A stretch of 64,000 nucleotides of DNA from Spisula solida (lineage: Eukaryota; Mollusca; Bivalvia; Venerida; Mactridae), in NCBI GenBank assembly GCA_947247005.1, contig OX365944.1, positions 18,265,501 through 18,329,500 on the forward strand, in the 5' to 3' direction. Position numbers and translations under genes: made by a program. The stretch's first letter is position 1. Each line of letters starts with the position of its first letter. The notes under the pieces are model-generated. The model saw only the letters and a list, made by a program, of their open reading frames with translations, ran no database searches and was not told the DNA's origin. Shown here piece after piece: positions 1 through 12,763 of the stretch.

Positions 1-2990
1 ATTAATTGTCTAGATTGATACAAATGCACAAACATATAATCGCCGATGTAAATGTATTATATTACCACGGTTGACTATGAGGAAATATGCAGGGTATAGT
101 ATGTTCTAAATTGTCTTGAAAAGATAACATTCAGCTTGGTTAGGTAACCCTGTTACAATTACAATGTATCATCAAACCCTTGGGTTGTCATAACGTCAAT
201 GGTATGATTTAAATAGACTTCTAAATAAACCTAGCCATATCCAAGGGTTTTGTCTCTTTTGCTCTCACAAACACTATTAAATGTGACATGATATGTTATT
301 CTTGTAAATTTTACTTTACATAATCACACAGGGCACCCATTTCGTCAGTAGCAAGCTTAGTCGCAGGATTATACAATTCTCTACACGGAATATCCAGACT
401 GAGTCCTGTTTCATGATCTAAAGTGTTCTTCGTTATTAAAGCAATGCCAATGGCACCATTGGATAAATGCAGAAAATAAACATTATAACGGATTCCATAT
501 ACATTAGTCTACATGCATGGTATGTATTAGTGTTTGGAACACTTATGGATACATTTCCGTTGAAAAAGCTCAATTCCGATTATTTATGACGTTTAACAAA
601 CAGAGCAATTCCAAAATCAACAACCACTGATCGACGCTGATCTTGAAAAATGTGAACACAAGAACCATGAAGTCTAGCAATAGAACATAACTTCTATAAT
701 AACAGCTACTGTACGAATGTGCAAAAGTTAGATTTCCTGAGAAATGATTGGTTCGGCATGTGACATAAATGTCAGAAAGGGTATAACGAGTTAAAGCGAG
801 GGTTGTCTTTTACAAAGAACGACATACTGTTGCCCTAATAAATGCTGTACCATAGCAAGCCACTATTGTCATATAATTTAGTCATTTAATATATATAACA
901 CTGCATCGTTGCAGGAAAAACTCTAAAATACAGTTAATGAATAGAAATAATTATATCCCCTTCTTTGTACTAGATTATGAAAGGAGTCTCAGTAGGCGTC
1001 TAATGTCGTTATAACTCCGAGGAATTAAACGTGTCACGTAATGCAAAATACCACTAACTGTGAAATGTGAATACGCAAGAAATAGATTAGCCACATGGGA
1101 ATGTAAATCTACGACATATGATTGTTTTGTGACTTTTTATTATGTACGAAATCAAAGTAGACGAGCTCATGACTTTTTGCTTAGCTTCTTGTCAACCGCC
1201 GTATATGCGTTAATGGGTTTAAAAGATTTATGGAACATGCCATTACATAGTCAACGCAAACACAAAGGATTTAGTATAGATAATAATAATAATAATATAA
1301 AGAGATGTTGATACGAGCAAAAATAAGGGATGAGAAGTAAACAAACATGTATAACCCTGATCAAGAATTGCATTTAGAGTACCAAGAAGAGTTAGCTTTA
1401 AAAGATTGATTAAATGCTCAAATAAGAAAATAAGATAAGAGTAAGAGTAAAGTGCAACGCGTAAGTAAAAGAGAGACAATCATTAGGCCTACATTTATGA
1501 TGTAAAAAGTATATCTGAACAACCCTAAACAGTATGGAGGTATATTCAAAATATGGAAAACAACAAGATGACGTTCTATGACTCACCATTAGATAGTTCG
1601 ACTACGAGATGCAGCTACTAGGCAGGTCATGTCAACCAGGATCATTGGCTATGGTCATTACTTTCACAGTATATTGAGAAAATTTGCCAGTTAAATTTCA
1701 GATGTGTTTGATAAGTAATTACAAACAGTAAACTGGGTAACACTGTAGCACACACACAACCCCAAACCTCAACATATGGCGACAGCGCCTAGCCACCCAC
1801 GCAAGAGTCAGACTTAGAACGAAAGGAGGTAATTCTGAATGATAACTATACTGAAGTAAAGTACGGGGAGTCTTTTTACAGCCGCCACGCTGCACTTAAG
1901 TCAATTTTCAGTTTGAACTCGTCCAAATAAATAGTGTAAACTCCAATAAACAAACAATATCGTACACTCATTGGTCGTACAGACTTCCAATCATTGGTAA
2001 AATACAAAATACTCAATGATACAATCGAGTTCTGGTTCAAACCCTATTATTTTATTATATACAGAAATGACCAATACACTTGATACAAATCATGTGTTTG
2101 TTTAAAAACCCATAATAATTGCTTTTTTCCGCGTATCCAAATATTTACTTAACCACCTTATTGGTATCACATTGTAATACGATGAAATAAATGCCAATCT
2201 ATCTTCTATTATTTGCTTGGAAATCATTATCGATAGCTTTTTAATATGTATTATTTTCCTGCACGACGTCGTTATTCATAGTGATGTCCTTTAAACAAAT
2301 TGCTAAACGACAAGCAGAATATATTTTGTATCAAATTCTAATTGAAAAACGGCTGTAGGGTCTTATGTTTTAAATATATCATTTATTTAGTCTAACCTGT
2401 CTTTTTAACTTTAACGGAAATATAAGGGGTTTTGATGGTAAGTCGTGATATATCGAATCATTTGTAAATTATCATATTGTTCAATTTAGTAACACAAAAC
2501 ACCATATGTTTTCTATGCTCTGAAAACATGGCTATTTTGACCCCTACGGACTATATAACGCCATCATTAAGCTACGTTCATCTACTAACGCCTGTATATT
2601 CGTCCTTTGGGTAAAATAAAAGGAACAAAACCACAGAAATCTACTACAAGAAACATAAAATATCACGTTCTTTGTCTGAGTAGCCACTTTACTGAGGTAT
2701 GAACGATTTATTGAAAATATAGACATCTAGCTGTCGCAAACATGGTTCATGCTTGAATCATTGACTTTGAATAACAGTTTTGAGAACAAATATTATTTCG
2801 TGATTGTACGCACATTCTGGAGTTCCGAATATTTTGTTTGACATAATTGGGATAATTGTACGGTACAAGGTCTAAGCACTAAAAAGATTGAATAAATATG
2901 GAACAGTATTGGCAAGAGATGTAAGTTACTCTGATCAAACTTATTATTTCATTGCTTTGTTATGCAATTTCAAACATGCAAAATGATGAT
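1..2990. other. AT-rich non-coding stretch, nothing recognised
   Basis: No open frame here resembles a known protein. The only simple structure seen is a short (ATA)n tract at about 1281-1298. Intergenic or intronic DNA of an animal genome is the plain reading. Confidence 0.6.
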
Positions 2991-2999
2991 AACGAAATC

Positions 3000-3135
3000 G
3001 GACAGGGAAGACAGCACTTAACAGATGCAACCAAGCACAAAAACACAAAAAAGGAAACCCTCATAACCTGAGTAAGGGTCAACAGACAATAAATCACAAT
3101 GCCAACCTACAAAGCAGCATCGAACAGAAACAATA
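3000..3135 (-). repeat. Dispersed repeat family R1, copy near 3.0 kb
   Basis: The + strand carries GACAGGGAAGACAGCACTTA followed by an A/C-rich stretch. Its reverse complement reads like the word GTGCTGCCTTCCCTGTC, which recurs near 12.5, 17.95, 37.66, 48.34, 54.75, 58.17 and 60.51 kb. The full length and borders of the family are not defined; the extent given is approximate. Confidence 0.45.
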
Positions 3136-3595
3136 CTAATATAATTTTAAAGCCGTCGTATGCAGTTGGTAAGTAACAAGGACAACCGTAGACCCATAGG
3201 CAACCATTCAGGGCTTAAACTAGTTAATTCAAAGACGTATGTGTATTTTTATTGATTGCCTTATGTATACCTTTCTCTAGTTTATACTTACTTGTAATTA
3301 AACTTCTAACTCTTAAAATGATAACTCTAGACAAATAATTCGATATTCCTAATGCACTACAGTATTAATTTACATTCCTGATTTGAAACTATTACTTAAC
3401 CAGTCTTATTCGCTACAATGTTGTGTTTCTAGCTTAATACATCCCAAAACCCACAAATGTCATTCCTTTAATCGTATTCCCTTATCGCAAATTAAATTCT
3501 TATGGTCTAACACATGGCGCTACTTTGCACTACATGACACGTTTAGTTCTTATAAGAATATATACGACATATCATAAAGTATGATGCACCAGTCA

Positions 3596-3830
3596 ATTGA
3601 AACCATGGACCCAACCCCGGGCAAGGGCGGTAAAAAGCAGGGGGACTGTCCCGTGTTTATACCTTTCTGGTGTTCCCGCACTGCCGTGCGAGTGCGGTGC
3701 TGTTGTATCGCGTCAAAGTAGCGGTAATATTATTATAGCCGTGACTATACACGTGAGGTACATGGCGGTGGCAATTGGCGGAGTTTTTACGATCTGTATG
3801 TCCCTGTAAAAGTAACAAATCTATCATTCC
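3596..3830. other. Local GC- and CpG-rich patch with a short ORF
   Basis: This block is clearly richer in G+C and CpG than its surroundings. On the + strand an ATG in good Kozak context (ACCATGG, ATG at 3605) opens a 38-codon frame ending at a TAG at 3719-3721. The short product is basic and contains five Cys. I do not recognise it. No splice donor is obvious before the stop. It could be a promoter or 5' exon, or a fragment of a GC-rich transposon. Confidence 0.3.
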
Positions 3831-3839
3831 CCGGGTTGG

Positions 3840-5600
3840 GGTCGTGTTTTCAATTGACTTGTGTATAAGAATAGTATTCTACAGATACTAAGTTTCCCAT
3901 TTTCATTGTTTTTACAGCCAAGTATAAACTTAAGTTCGGTTATGACTGTGCGATGTTATATGGTATGTAATTGAATTATTAGTGAGTTACATACATGTAA
4001 CTGTTTTGTATTGTAACAATCAAACGTAGAACTCATACGAATGTATATTGAATAAAGACACATTTTAATGTATCTTTAACTTAAAATGGAGAGCCGGTTT
4101 CAATATTCAATACTATATAAGATATTAAAGTTTTCTTGGTCATACACTTTATGTACATTTATGACTGAATTACTGTATCTTTGTGACCAAACCCACCAGG
4201 AAACAGCCTATATTTTACATGCTTCTGGTTGCTACTGGTCCGACTTTGATTTGTTCCTCAAGTTTTGTTTAGTTTAATTTGGATAACAATAGTGGTTATC
4301 TAAGTATTAAAAGTTTCTAGTCAAACATCATTACACCACTACTTACTTTGTCTAAACAATTGCGACGTTGCAAGTAGCAGTATGTATTTACATGTTGATA
4401 AATGCATACGAGTTCATACCCCTTTAGATACAATATCCCAAGTTTCAAAGAATTTATTGATAAAAGTAAATACAAAAATGACATTCATTTTAAAAAATCT
4501 TAGTATATACATACATGTACAGTATACTATTTTTGAGCGTGTCCAATTTTCTTTGTCATAGGCTATTTGCGAAATGCACCAAAACTAAACCTTGGGTAAC
4601 TTACATTTACACATCACAATATTAATGTCTTTCACGAAAATAACCCAGGGAAAATACGAATATACTGAGCGTGTCTTTTAACTTATAAACACAAAATATA
4701 TTCGATTGATTATCAGGTCTAAAACGTAGTCGTATTACTGTCTAAAAGAACAAATTAAGAACGGTCGATTAAGTATGAAATGTCACGTTAGTGGATCAAC
4801 TTTCTGTCTAGTACATATTGATTTCAAAGCGAAATTTAATTTGAATTCGAGTTAGAATGCCAGGATAACAATAATAGTCAGTAGTTTAAAGGGTTATCTT
4901 GTTTCCTTCTAAGAGATACCTCCTTTCGTTTTAATTACGCTTGATGTTCAAAACAAGGTATAATGGATGAGAATCGACGTCAAGGAAATAAATGTCGATT
5001 TATGTGGTTTAACTAAAAGCGCATACACGTACCTACTTTATAATTTGAAATCCTATTCGCGTGCGTTGTTAAGATCTAGTCTCTTTGTATTGCATCATAT
5101 AAATCTCGCAAGATATTTAACATTGCTAAGCGTCAATCTGATGTTGTTATTAGAATTATCGAGGTGCTTCGAATAGGGCTTAACATTAAAATGTGCATAT
5201 CATAACGTATATTTGGAGCAAAATGAATTATATCAATAATAATTACAATTCCGTACACATTTAAAAAAGGCTCTTCTGACTTGTTTTTGATACGAGTTTA
5301 TACTGACTAGTATATGTACGAAAGATTTCCGACTAATATTTGAATATGATTGAACATGCTGACCCTATACATCAATCTAAATGTCTCTATCCAGTCGTGT
5401 ACAGTAATACTAGTATAAACATTTACTGTTTATTATATCTGCATTTTAGTTACAAGCAAATTGATCAATCTTGTAGTGACATAATGTGTTTTTAACATTT
5501 TTTGATGTCATTTCACCAATAAGAGCATCAATACGCAACGTACCGTTCTTGTGAAGAAAAATACTAATCGACTTCTTCGAAACGGTATATCAAAGCTCAA
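3840..5600. other. Non-coding stretch, nothing recognised
   Basis: AT-rich, stop-dense in all frames, with no repeat of note. Confidence 0.55.
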
Positions 5601-5754
5601 CCGACACCTACTGGGCGCATCAATAACCGACACCTACTGGGCGCATCAATAACCGACACCTACTGGGCGCATCAATAACCGACACCTACTGGGCGCATCA
5701 ATAACCGACACCTACTGGGCGCATCAATAACCGACACCTACTGGGCGCATCAAT
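5601..5754. repeat. 26 bp minisatellite, about 6 copies
   Basis: The unit CCGACACCTACTGGGCGCAT plus CAATAA is repeated with starts at 5601, 5627, 5653, 5679, 5705 and 5731. The copies are essentially identical, so the array is young or homogenised. It ends about 60 bases before the left end of the long inverted-repeat element at 5817. Confidence 0.95.
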
Positions 5755-5816
5755 GGGAGTGTTTGGCTTTCTAAACGCAAAACACCTGGACCCTTGTAAA
5801 ATACTTTTGTTCTAAC

Positions 5817-6561
5817 CACACCGTACAACCCGCTGTGTGTAAGGCAGTTATGTATGTTGAAGGCAGAGACACACGCGTTTTACGCCACTAGAGTGGGGTA
5901 AGTATTTGTTATTTTATATGTGTTTTGCGTTGCTTTTGAAAGTGATCACTTACATATATCGTTGACGGGATGAATGAACAATAATTATATACAATTTATG
6001 TGCCCACAAATGCCATAGTATTCGAGTAAACAGGGTTTAGGTATGCGATGTTTGCCAAAAGTTCGAAACTTTCGCCTTTGACATTGAATTCTCAACTGAA
6101 TTCGTGGTTTGGAACAATTCTAAAACATTGAATACAAACTTTGATCCTTCCTCAATATATCTGTCATTTCCGTTTTGGAAAATGTGCATTTTCTGTGAAG
6201 ATACAGAGGTTTAAATTGAACGAGGTACGAAAAAAATGCTAACGAAATAGGCAGTTCTGTTTTTCGAATGATAACGACAAAGGCAGAGCGTTAAATATTA
6301 ATGCTAACGCAGAGGCAGAGATAAGAGACTTATGCTAACGACAAAGGCAGAAATTCTAATGACTTGACGGGGCCATAAAACCCCTTTGTACGATTTGTAT
6401 GTTATAAATATAACCCTGATTCATGTTAGGCTGTATTCCAAAGTCCATTTCACCAAGAATCACGGGTGTTTAGTGGTTATTTTCATCAAGTTGATAAACG
6501 GAATATATTACAAACCTGGTGATCGCTGACGCTGGCAATTGTCGGTTGTGAGTGGCCTTTT
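5817..6561 (+). repeat. Left long terminal inverted repeat
   Basis: Matches the reverse complement of about 7776-8518 with scattered single-base differences, for example C/T and T/A changes around 6305 and 6330. Similarity fades inward just after TGAGTGGCC. Confidence 0.88.
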
Positions 6562-7775
6562 ATGAGTGCATGGCTTTTTTGGGGCGTAAACTCTTCAGGC
6601 ACTGTCTTAGAGTTTAGAAACGAATGGTTCTCGTAGTATTCCATCGAAAATATAAGTTAAATGTTAACAAAATGACGGTGAAATTTGCAGTTTTTGGGAG
6701 GCGCAATAAGTCATACAAGTTGAATTTTATAGTCTCCTAATCATTGAAGGCATACAATGACCGGAAATCAAAGGTTGAGGAGGTTGTACTTTACATCTTA
6801 TTCGTGCTGGAGCTTTAATTCTCTAATTAAGTACATGTCCATGCCCGTCTGCATATTTAATAAATGTAGATCTATGACAGTTAGGTATAAATACAGCACA
6901 TGTTTGTCAGCAGTTTACATGAACTGTAAGTCATCGACACTGGAATTTTTACGTGACACTCTATTAAACTGCTTTATGTAATATAGATACTTTTTATTTG
7001 TTCCAGAATCGACCAACTATAGTTATATACACACGTTTCTACAATCGACTATACTTTAGTTGATGAAACTACTTTTCTTCCTACACCGTCGCTAGGCAGC
7101 GCCACCTTTGCAATAGTAAACCGGTCAGCCGGTATTGCATTACTGCATATTGCATAACTACCGACACAGATGTAAACCGTAATGCAAAATAGTTCCATCA
7201 ATTGCAGCATATGAATACTACAAAGCTACTTCATATTTCTGAATCTATAGGACAGTTGGATATCCCAATAAATAATTTAAACCTATTTCCAGTATTTCTT
7301 TGTATTTACAAAGCAATTACCACTTCTGTTAACTGCCTGTCGTACCTTTTTCGTCGGCATAAGCTGTTACGTAATCATATACTGCGGTACTGACCAAGTC
7401 TTTCTAATTATATTGAGGTCATTTTAATCAAAATTGGCTGCTTAGAAGATTAATACCAAGATCATATGTTCGACTGCACATGTATAGCAATGTATCGGGG
7501 CATTACGATGTTTTACGACATTATGTCTTATGTTCTTCGTGTGAGTTATTCACGAAATATAGTCAAATAAAATTTGTAACACACAAATAACATACATTTT
7601 TGTACAAACAAAACAGTGCATTAAGCTCCCTGTCAAGTAATTTGAATTGCTTCATTTCGAACTCACGTATTCTATAGAATGCTACAAAGTATTAGTTTCT
7701 TAACTTCATGATAACAAATGGAGCGCTTAATGCCCCCCCCCCAAAAAAAAACCAGTTCGTCATTTACAGACGTAA

Positions 7776-8518
7776 AGGGCCACTCACAACCGATAATTGC
7801 CAGCATCAGCGATCACCAGGTATGTAATATATTCCGTTTATCAACTTGATGAAAATAACCACTAGACACTCGTGATTCTTGGTGAAATGGACTTTGGAAT
7901 ACAGCCTAACATGAATCTGGGTTATATTTATAACATACAAATCGTACAAAGGGGTTTTATGGCCCCGTCAAGTCATTAGAATTTCTGCCTTTGTCGTTAG
8001 CATATGTCTCTTATCTCTGCCTCTGCGTTAACATTAATATTTAACGCTCTGCCTTTGTCGTTATCATTCGAAAAACAGAACTGCCTATTTCGTTAGCATT
8101 TTTTTCGTACCTCGTTCAATTTAAACCTCTGTATCTTCACAGAAAATGCACATTTTCCAAAACGGAAATGACAGATATATTGAGGAAGGATCAAAGTTTG
8201 TATTCAATGTTTTAGAATTGTTCCAAACCACGAATTCAGTTGAGAATTCAATGTCAAAGGCGAAAGTTTCGAACTTTTGGCAAACATCGCATACCTAAAC
8301 CCTGTTTACTCGAATACTATGGCATTTGTGGGCACATAAATTGTATATAATTATTGTTCATTCATCCCGTCAACGATATATGTAAGTGATCACTTTCAAA
8401 AGCAACGCAAAACACATATAAAATAACAAATACTTACCCCACTCTAGTGGCGTAAAACGCGTGTGTCTCTGCCTTCAACATACATAACTGCCTTACACAC
8501 AGCGGGTTGTACGGTGTG
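7776..8518 (-). repeat. Right long terminal inverted repeat
   Basis: Inverted partner of the left arm. Inward of about 7776 the sequence becomes a poly-C/poly-A junction (7731-7751) that is not in the left arm. Confidence 0.88.
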
Positions 8519-8670
8519 TAACTATTATGGAAACTATCCAAACAGTTACATATGTAAGTACATTGTGCGACGTTATATTTCGCAATTTAGTTTAACAAAT
8601 AAGTGGACAAAGAAAAAATAACAACATAAGCCGAGTAAGTTTCCTATCAAAAAATTAAAATTTCTTTTAA

Positions 8671-9565
8671 GGATGCTGGAGCGGTTCAATGCGTATGCGT
8701 CATTTGTCATAGGACGTTATGTGCCTTATAAAAGTTAAAATGTGTCAAAATAATCTAAAATAAATCAAGTTGAACAGTTTTGATAAGTATTATGCAATAA
8801 AATTAGAAAATTCTAATCGAAATGACGGTTTCCATTCCGAGAAAAATATTACATTACAAAATACGTGGGTGGGGTAAAAAAATAAAAATATTGCTATTTA
8901 TGCCAAATGACTTTTTTGGGAGTCAGGTTCGTTTGGTAATGTTTGTTTATTGTGTGTTGATGTGTTTTCGCGATATTTACATGTTCAATAAATTTATTTT
9001 AAGAGTTTTAATTGATTTTCTAAGCATTTTAGCCACATTTAACCAAAATAAAAACAAAAATTGCGAAAAAGGTACCTCCGTGACATATATTTTTTATTGC
9101 ATAATTTTGAAGATCTATGTCACTAGACTTATTAAACAAAATATAAAAAAAAGTTTAAGGTGGGAAAAAAAGTTATTAGGGTTTTACCTTGGTGCTATTT
9201 TGCTGCATTAAGTATAAAGTGGGTGGGGTAAAAGAGCAATATATATTAGACCAAAATTAAATATACCCTTTTTGGTATCTTGATCATGTATAACAATGTG
9301 TACCCAAACTATATTGAAAAATATTTTATTATTTAGATCACAGACATCAAATAAAAATGTCAAATTTGAACACCACCACCAATTTACCAATTTCCATGGA
9401 ATTATAAAAATAATTCATACACACTTCAATCAGGGGTGCTTACCCGAAAAACGAGTTCCGTGACCTATTGTTTTTTCATCATATTTTGTGTCAGGATAGA
9501 TTTCTTTACTTCCTGGCAAAATTTGAGCAAATTCTGAAGGAGGGGTCCTAAGCGCTCCAACATCC
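8671..9565. mobile_element. TTAA-bounded inverted-repeat element (piggyBac-like MITE candidate)
   Basis: The left end TTAA|GGATGCTGGAGCGGTT and the right end AAGCGCTCCAACATCC|TTAA are inverted repeats of about 16 bases with about two mismatches. The flanking TTAA at 8667-8670 and 9566-9569 fits the TTAA target preference of piggyBac elements. The interior has no recognisable transposase. The 129-codon frame inside is Lys/Ile/Phe-rich and looks fortuitous. The motif GTGGGTGGGGTAA occurs near 8866 and 9220 and also in the TTAA element at 60.6-61.5 kb. Confidence 0.5.
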
Positions 9566-9588
9566 TTAAACATAAATGGTAAGGTCTT

Positions 9589-10166
9589 ATTTTTTTCTTT
9601 CGCGGTTGCCTTTGCGATAAGTGGTATAAAACGATCGCCAAAAGTTAATTATGTTTTGTTATTTTACGCGCATTTGGCAAATCACTGGGCACAGACAAAC
9701 AAACGGCATTTTCCAAGTATGTCTTCAATTTCAAAATCGGAATTAGTTATGTAAATAACAATTAAAACGTATTTTGATTTTTTTCTTTAGCGGTTCTTTA
9801 AAGGAATAAATGTTTTAAATTGTCGATATTTCATGTATTATTTCAACGTTATTAAGCGCGCGGGACAAATCACTGGCCACAGGCAAACTAACGGAATTTT
9901 TTTTAGTATGTCCCCGATTTCAAAATCGATATTATTTACGGAAATAAAAATAAAAAGGTCAAAGAATAGGGAAGAATTTGTGTATGCTCTCTTAAAAGGT
10001 ATTTTGCCTTTTTTTCTTTAGTGGTTCTTTTAGCGATAAATGTTCTAAAATTGTCGTTGAAATTTCATGATTTATTTTTAACGTTATTTTCACGCGCGTG
10101 TGACAACAGCGGGGACAGAAAAACTAACGGAATTTTTCGTGTATGTATCCAATTAAAAAATCAAAA
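9589..10166. repeat. Three diverged tandem units of about 160-230 bp
   Basis: Units begin near 9589, 9777 and 10009 with T-rich TTTTTTTCTTTAGCGGTTC-like sequence. Each later contains a GCGCG segment, then CAAATCACTGGCCACAGGCA or a related version, then AACGGAATTTT. Divergence between units is substantial. The third unit is cut short by the TA-flanked element starting at 10170. Confidence 0.7.
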
Positions 10167-10169
10167 CTA

Positions 10170-10921
10170 CACTGAGCGGCTTGGAAAACGCAACATTAAT
10201 GAAAATAAAGTAACTTTTTATTTATAAATATTTCTCAATGAAACTTCGTGTGCATGTTATTTTTTACCCATGGATTGTAACCCAGTGTTCTTTTCATCTA
10301 AATTCGTCACAATGGTGCATTGAACCATGAAACGGGTAAAACGAAAAATGTAAGAAGAATTAATTGGATGATGCAATTATTTTTTATGTATGGTCAATTT
10401 GAATAGTCAATCAATCGACAAATTCGAAAAACACAAAATAAGACGATTTACCACTCCGCAACATAGTGATCGTGAAGTTTCAAAAACGCTTGATAGCAAT
10501 GTTTTAGATTTACCGAAAAATACTACCAATGTTACAATCAAGGGGGAGTAATACTGGATAGAGATAGAGTGAATAAATTCAAACTTGAACTTTATTTTTT
10601 ATCTGTGTTTTACTTTATTTATGTCTCCATGATTTGCACGGACACTTATTCACGAACTTTATACGACTAATAAGTATACATCGGCAGTAACAATCAGAAA
10701 AATGCAGGACGCCGGGCATCAAATTTGCTTTTGTTTATGACATCGTTGTTTTATTGTGGTTGTTAAGGGTCTTATCATATTGTCATGGAATGAGATTGAT
10801 TGTTATGCCATATATCTTAGCTACAAATGCTAAAAATGTCATTCGAGTTATGGGTAAATATATACATGCATACATATAAGCTATATAAGTGTAAGTGTTG
10901 CGTTTTCAAAGCCGCTCTGTG
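10170..10921. mobile_element. TA-flanked inverted-repeat element (Tc1/mariner-like MITE)
   Basis: The left end CACTGAGCGGCTTGGAAAAC continues to CGCAACA and is mirrored at the right end, where the complement reads CACAGAGCGGCTTTGAAAAC. That is about 26 bp with three differences. TA sits on both sides (10168-10169 and 10922-10923), as expected for Tc1/mariner-type insertion. The 752 bp length and lack of a coding frame make it non-autonomous. Confidence 0.78.
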
Positions 10922-11261
10922 TATATATGACATGGGTGCAACAAAAGTCCGACGATATTTATAAATTATCAATCGACCTTATACGTTAGTATGAGGGGGT
11001 AAAACTACTGCCTTTGAAATCATCAAAGTTCCACCGAACATTCGAAGAAATTACATCGAACCCATGCGTGAGTAACATTATTGTTGTTACAATTGTAAAG
11101 ATTTGTGTCAAACTAACATCAATATGCAATATGCTGCCATGAGATGATGGCACAATAACATATTCTATATGCCACTGGTTGGAGCTGTCCATATTGAAAA
11201 TCATGATCATCTAAACGCTTTTTCGGTTATTTTAAACCAGTTCACTGTGAAATCAAGTGTT

Positions 11262-11330
11262 TAGAGTGTAATATAATATTGTGTAATGGATACACGTCGA
11301 ACATGGTTCTGGTTCGACTCACGTCAGAAT
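11262..11330 (+). other. Possible tRNA-derived fragment within copy A
   Basis: GGTTCTGGTTCGACTCAC resembles the T-arm and B-box of a tRNA. The copy B equivalent (GGTCCTGGTTCGATTTAC, near 31390) preserves it. The upstream A-box-like part (TGTAATGG) is weak and no cloverleaf can be drawn. It may be a SINE head or chance. Confidence 0.22.
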
Positions 11331-11621
11331 GTTTTAATATTTTTTAATTTTCATAAAAACAGGTATTTCTAGATGTGTGACTAAGAACCAGATAAAATGT
11401 GTAAACTTCACATTGTTTTAAAGAAATATACAATTATGATTGATTGTTCTAAATATGATAAAATACAAAAATGTATTATGTTTGCTTGTGATGAGATCAA
11501 AATAGAAAAGAGCATATAAATGTTACAAACATATAATGGGATATAATGGGATATAAAGAATCCAGTTTATTAGAGCCCCAGAAAATATTGTAAGTACCAA
11601 AATAACAAAAAACAACGCAGG

Positions 11622-11693
11622 GCGAAAATGAGAAACGAACCAGTACCTGTAAATTGTCGTTCCGATGTTCTACCATCTGAGCTAGAGAGACGC
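11622..11693 (-). ncRNA. Degenerate tRNA-like sequence (SINE head or tRNA pseudogene), copy A
   Basis: Read on the minus strand this 72-base segment has an excellent A-box (TAGCTCAGATGG) and, about 30 bases later, a B-box-like GGTTCGTTTCTC. Acceptor and anticodon stems do not pair properly, so it is not a working tRNA. The copy B counterpart retains a better B-box (GGTTCGATACT). Such relics usually come from tRNA-derived SINEs. Confidence 0.5.
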
Positions 11694-12487
11694 ATCAAAT
11701 ATTGTGTTCGAATATTTGCTAATGTTGTTAAATGTTAATACGACACAAGCGCCTATTGACCACGAATGCAAGTGGACAACCCTTTTATTGGTAATGAAAC
11801 TGTCGGCTAATCAGCATAATTATGTAAATGTCATTGTGCCAACATATCTTGGCCGCACTATATCAGATGCAAAAATATATTGACATGTAAAATTAAATGG
11901 CCAAAACAAGGTGTATGATTTATTTGTTCAGTGCATTAAAACAAATTTCGAAAGTAGCTGACAAGTTTTGATACAGCGCTGGTTTAGATATCAAGACACT
12001 AGATGTAGCATTTAGAGTAACATCTAACTGAGCTATTGACAACGATACATTGTGTCGTGGTTGATAAAACTACTCGACAACATAATGAAGTATACTGTAC
12101 GAGTATATATCTTTGTTGATCAATTACTCGTCATTTTAGTTGACACTAATACCAACTTTGTTTGATATACGACACGGATTACCTAGTATCAGCAGCGGAT
12201 AATTATTAAAAGCGTTCTATCATTGGTGTTTTCCCGAAATGTGTTGACATAAAGTGGTTCTATTCAGAGCAATATTGACAATGTAAAGATGAAATGGTTT
12301 GTTAATGACGATTGTCTATCTTGATTCCATCTTCAGACACTATTGATATACGAGTAATGGAAATGACAAATGTAGTTGTAAAGGTGGCTTCTATGTCTAA
12401 GAGAAGTGTAGCACCGGAATCCGAAATATATTTATTGAACAATCACAATGTTATTTTATTGGTATCGTCAACAAAATAATTATAATC

Positions 12488-12682
12488 CGACAGGAAAGGC
12501 AGCACTAATCAGAAACAACGCACAACGAAATACTGTTCAGTTACAAAACACGATAACCTACTTCGACAGCCTGTCGCCTCGGTTAGAACACCATTCCAAA
12601 GCAAGAGTCAAAAGGCATGAACAGATCAAAAAGACGACCAAACATAACAAGGGTAACCTACAAACAACACTCAAGATATACA
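12488..12682 (-). repeat. Dispersed repeat R1 and linked repeat, copy near 12.5 kb
   Basis: GACAGGAAAGGCAGCACTAA at the left matches the R1 core. The right part (CAAAAAGACGACCAAACATA to CACTCAAGA, 12625-12675) closely matches 23935-24000. A 122-codon frame crosses the block but is not protein-like. Confidence 0.45.
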
Positions 12683-12763
12683 GTGTTCTTGCACTTTTAA
12701 AAGAAACGAAGCAACCTTGTGCTGTACAACGAAATTGCAGAAAGGCATGGGGTAACTTGTACT

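Larger units (their letters stand above)
5817..8518. mobile_element. Non-autonomous DNA transposon with very long terminal inverted repeats
   Basis: Bases 5817 to about 6561 are nearly perfectly reverse-complementary (about 97-98% by eye) to about 7776 to 8518. The outer ends read CACACCGTACAACCCGCTG on the left and its complement on the right. Both ends are flanked by TAAC (5813-5816 and 8519-8522), a possible 4 bp target duplication. The arms contain sub-repeats of a GCTAACGACAAAGGCAG-like word about four times. The roughly 1.2 kb centre has no transposase-like frame, so the element would depend on an enzyme supplied elsewhere. The family is not assigned; a foldback element or a deleted long-TIR transposon both fit. 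Confidence 0.88.

Noticed and set aside
8822..9211. 129-codon ORF
   Set aside because: It lies inside a TTAA-bounded non-autonomous element, has low-complexity Lys/Ile/Phe composition and matches no known domain.
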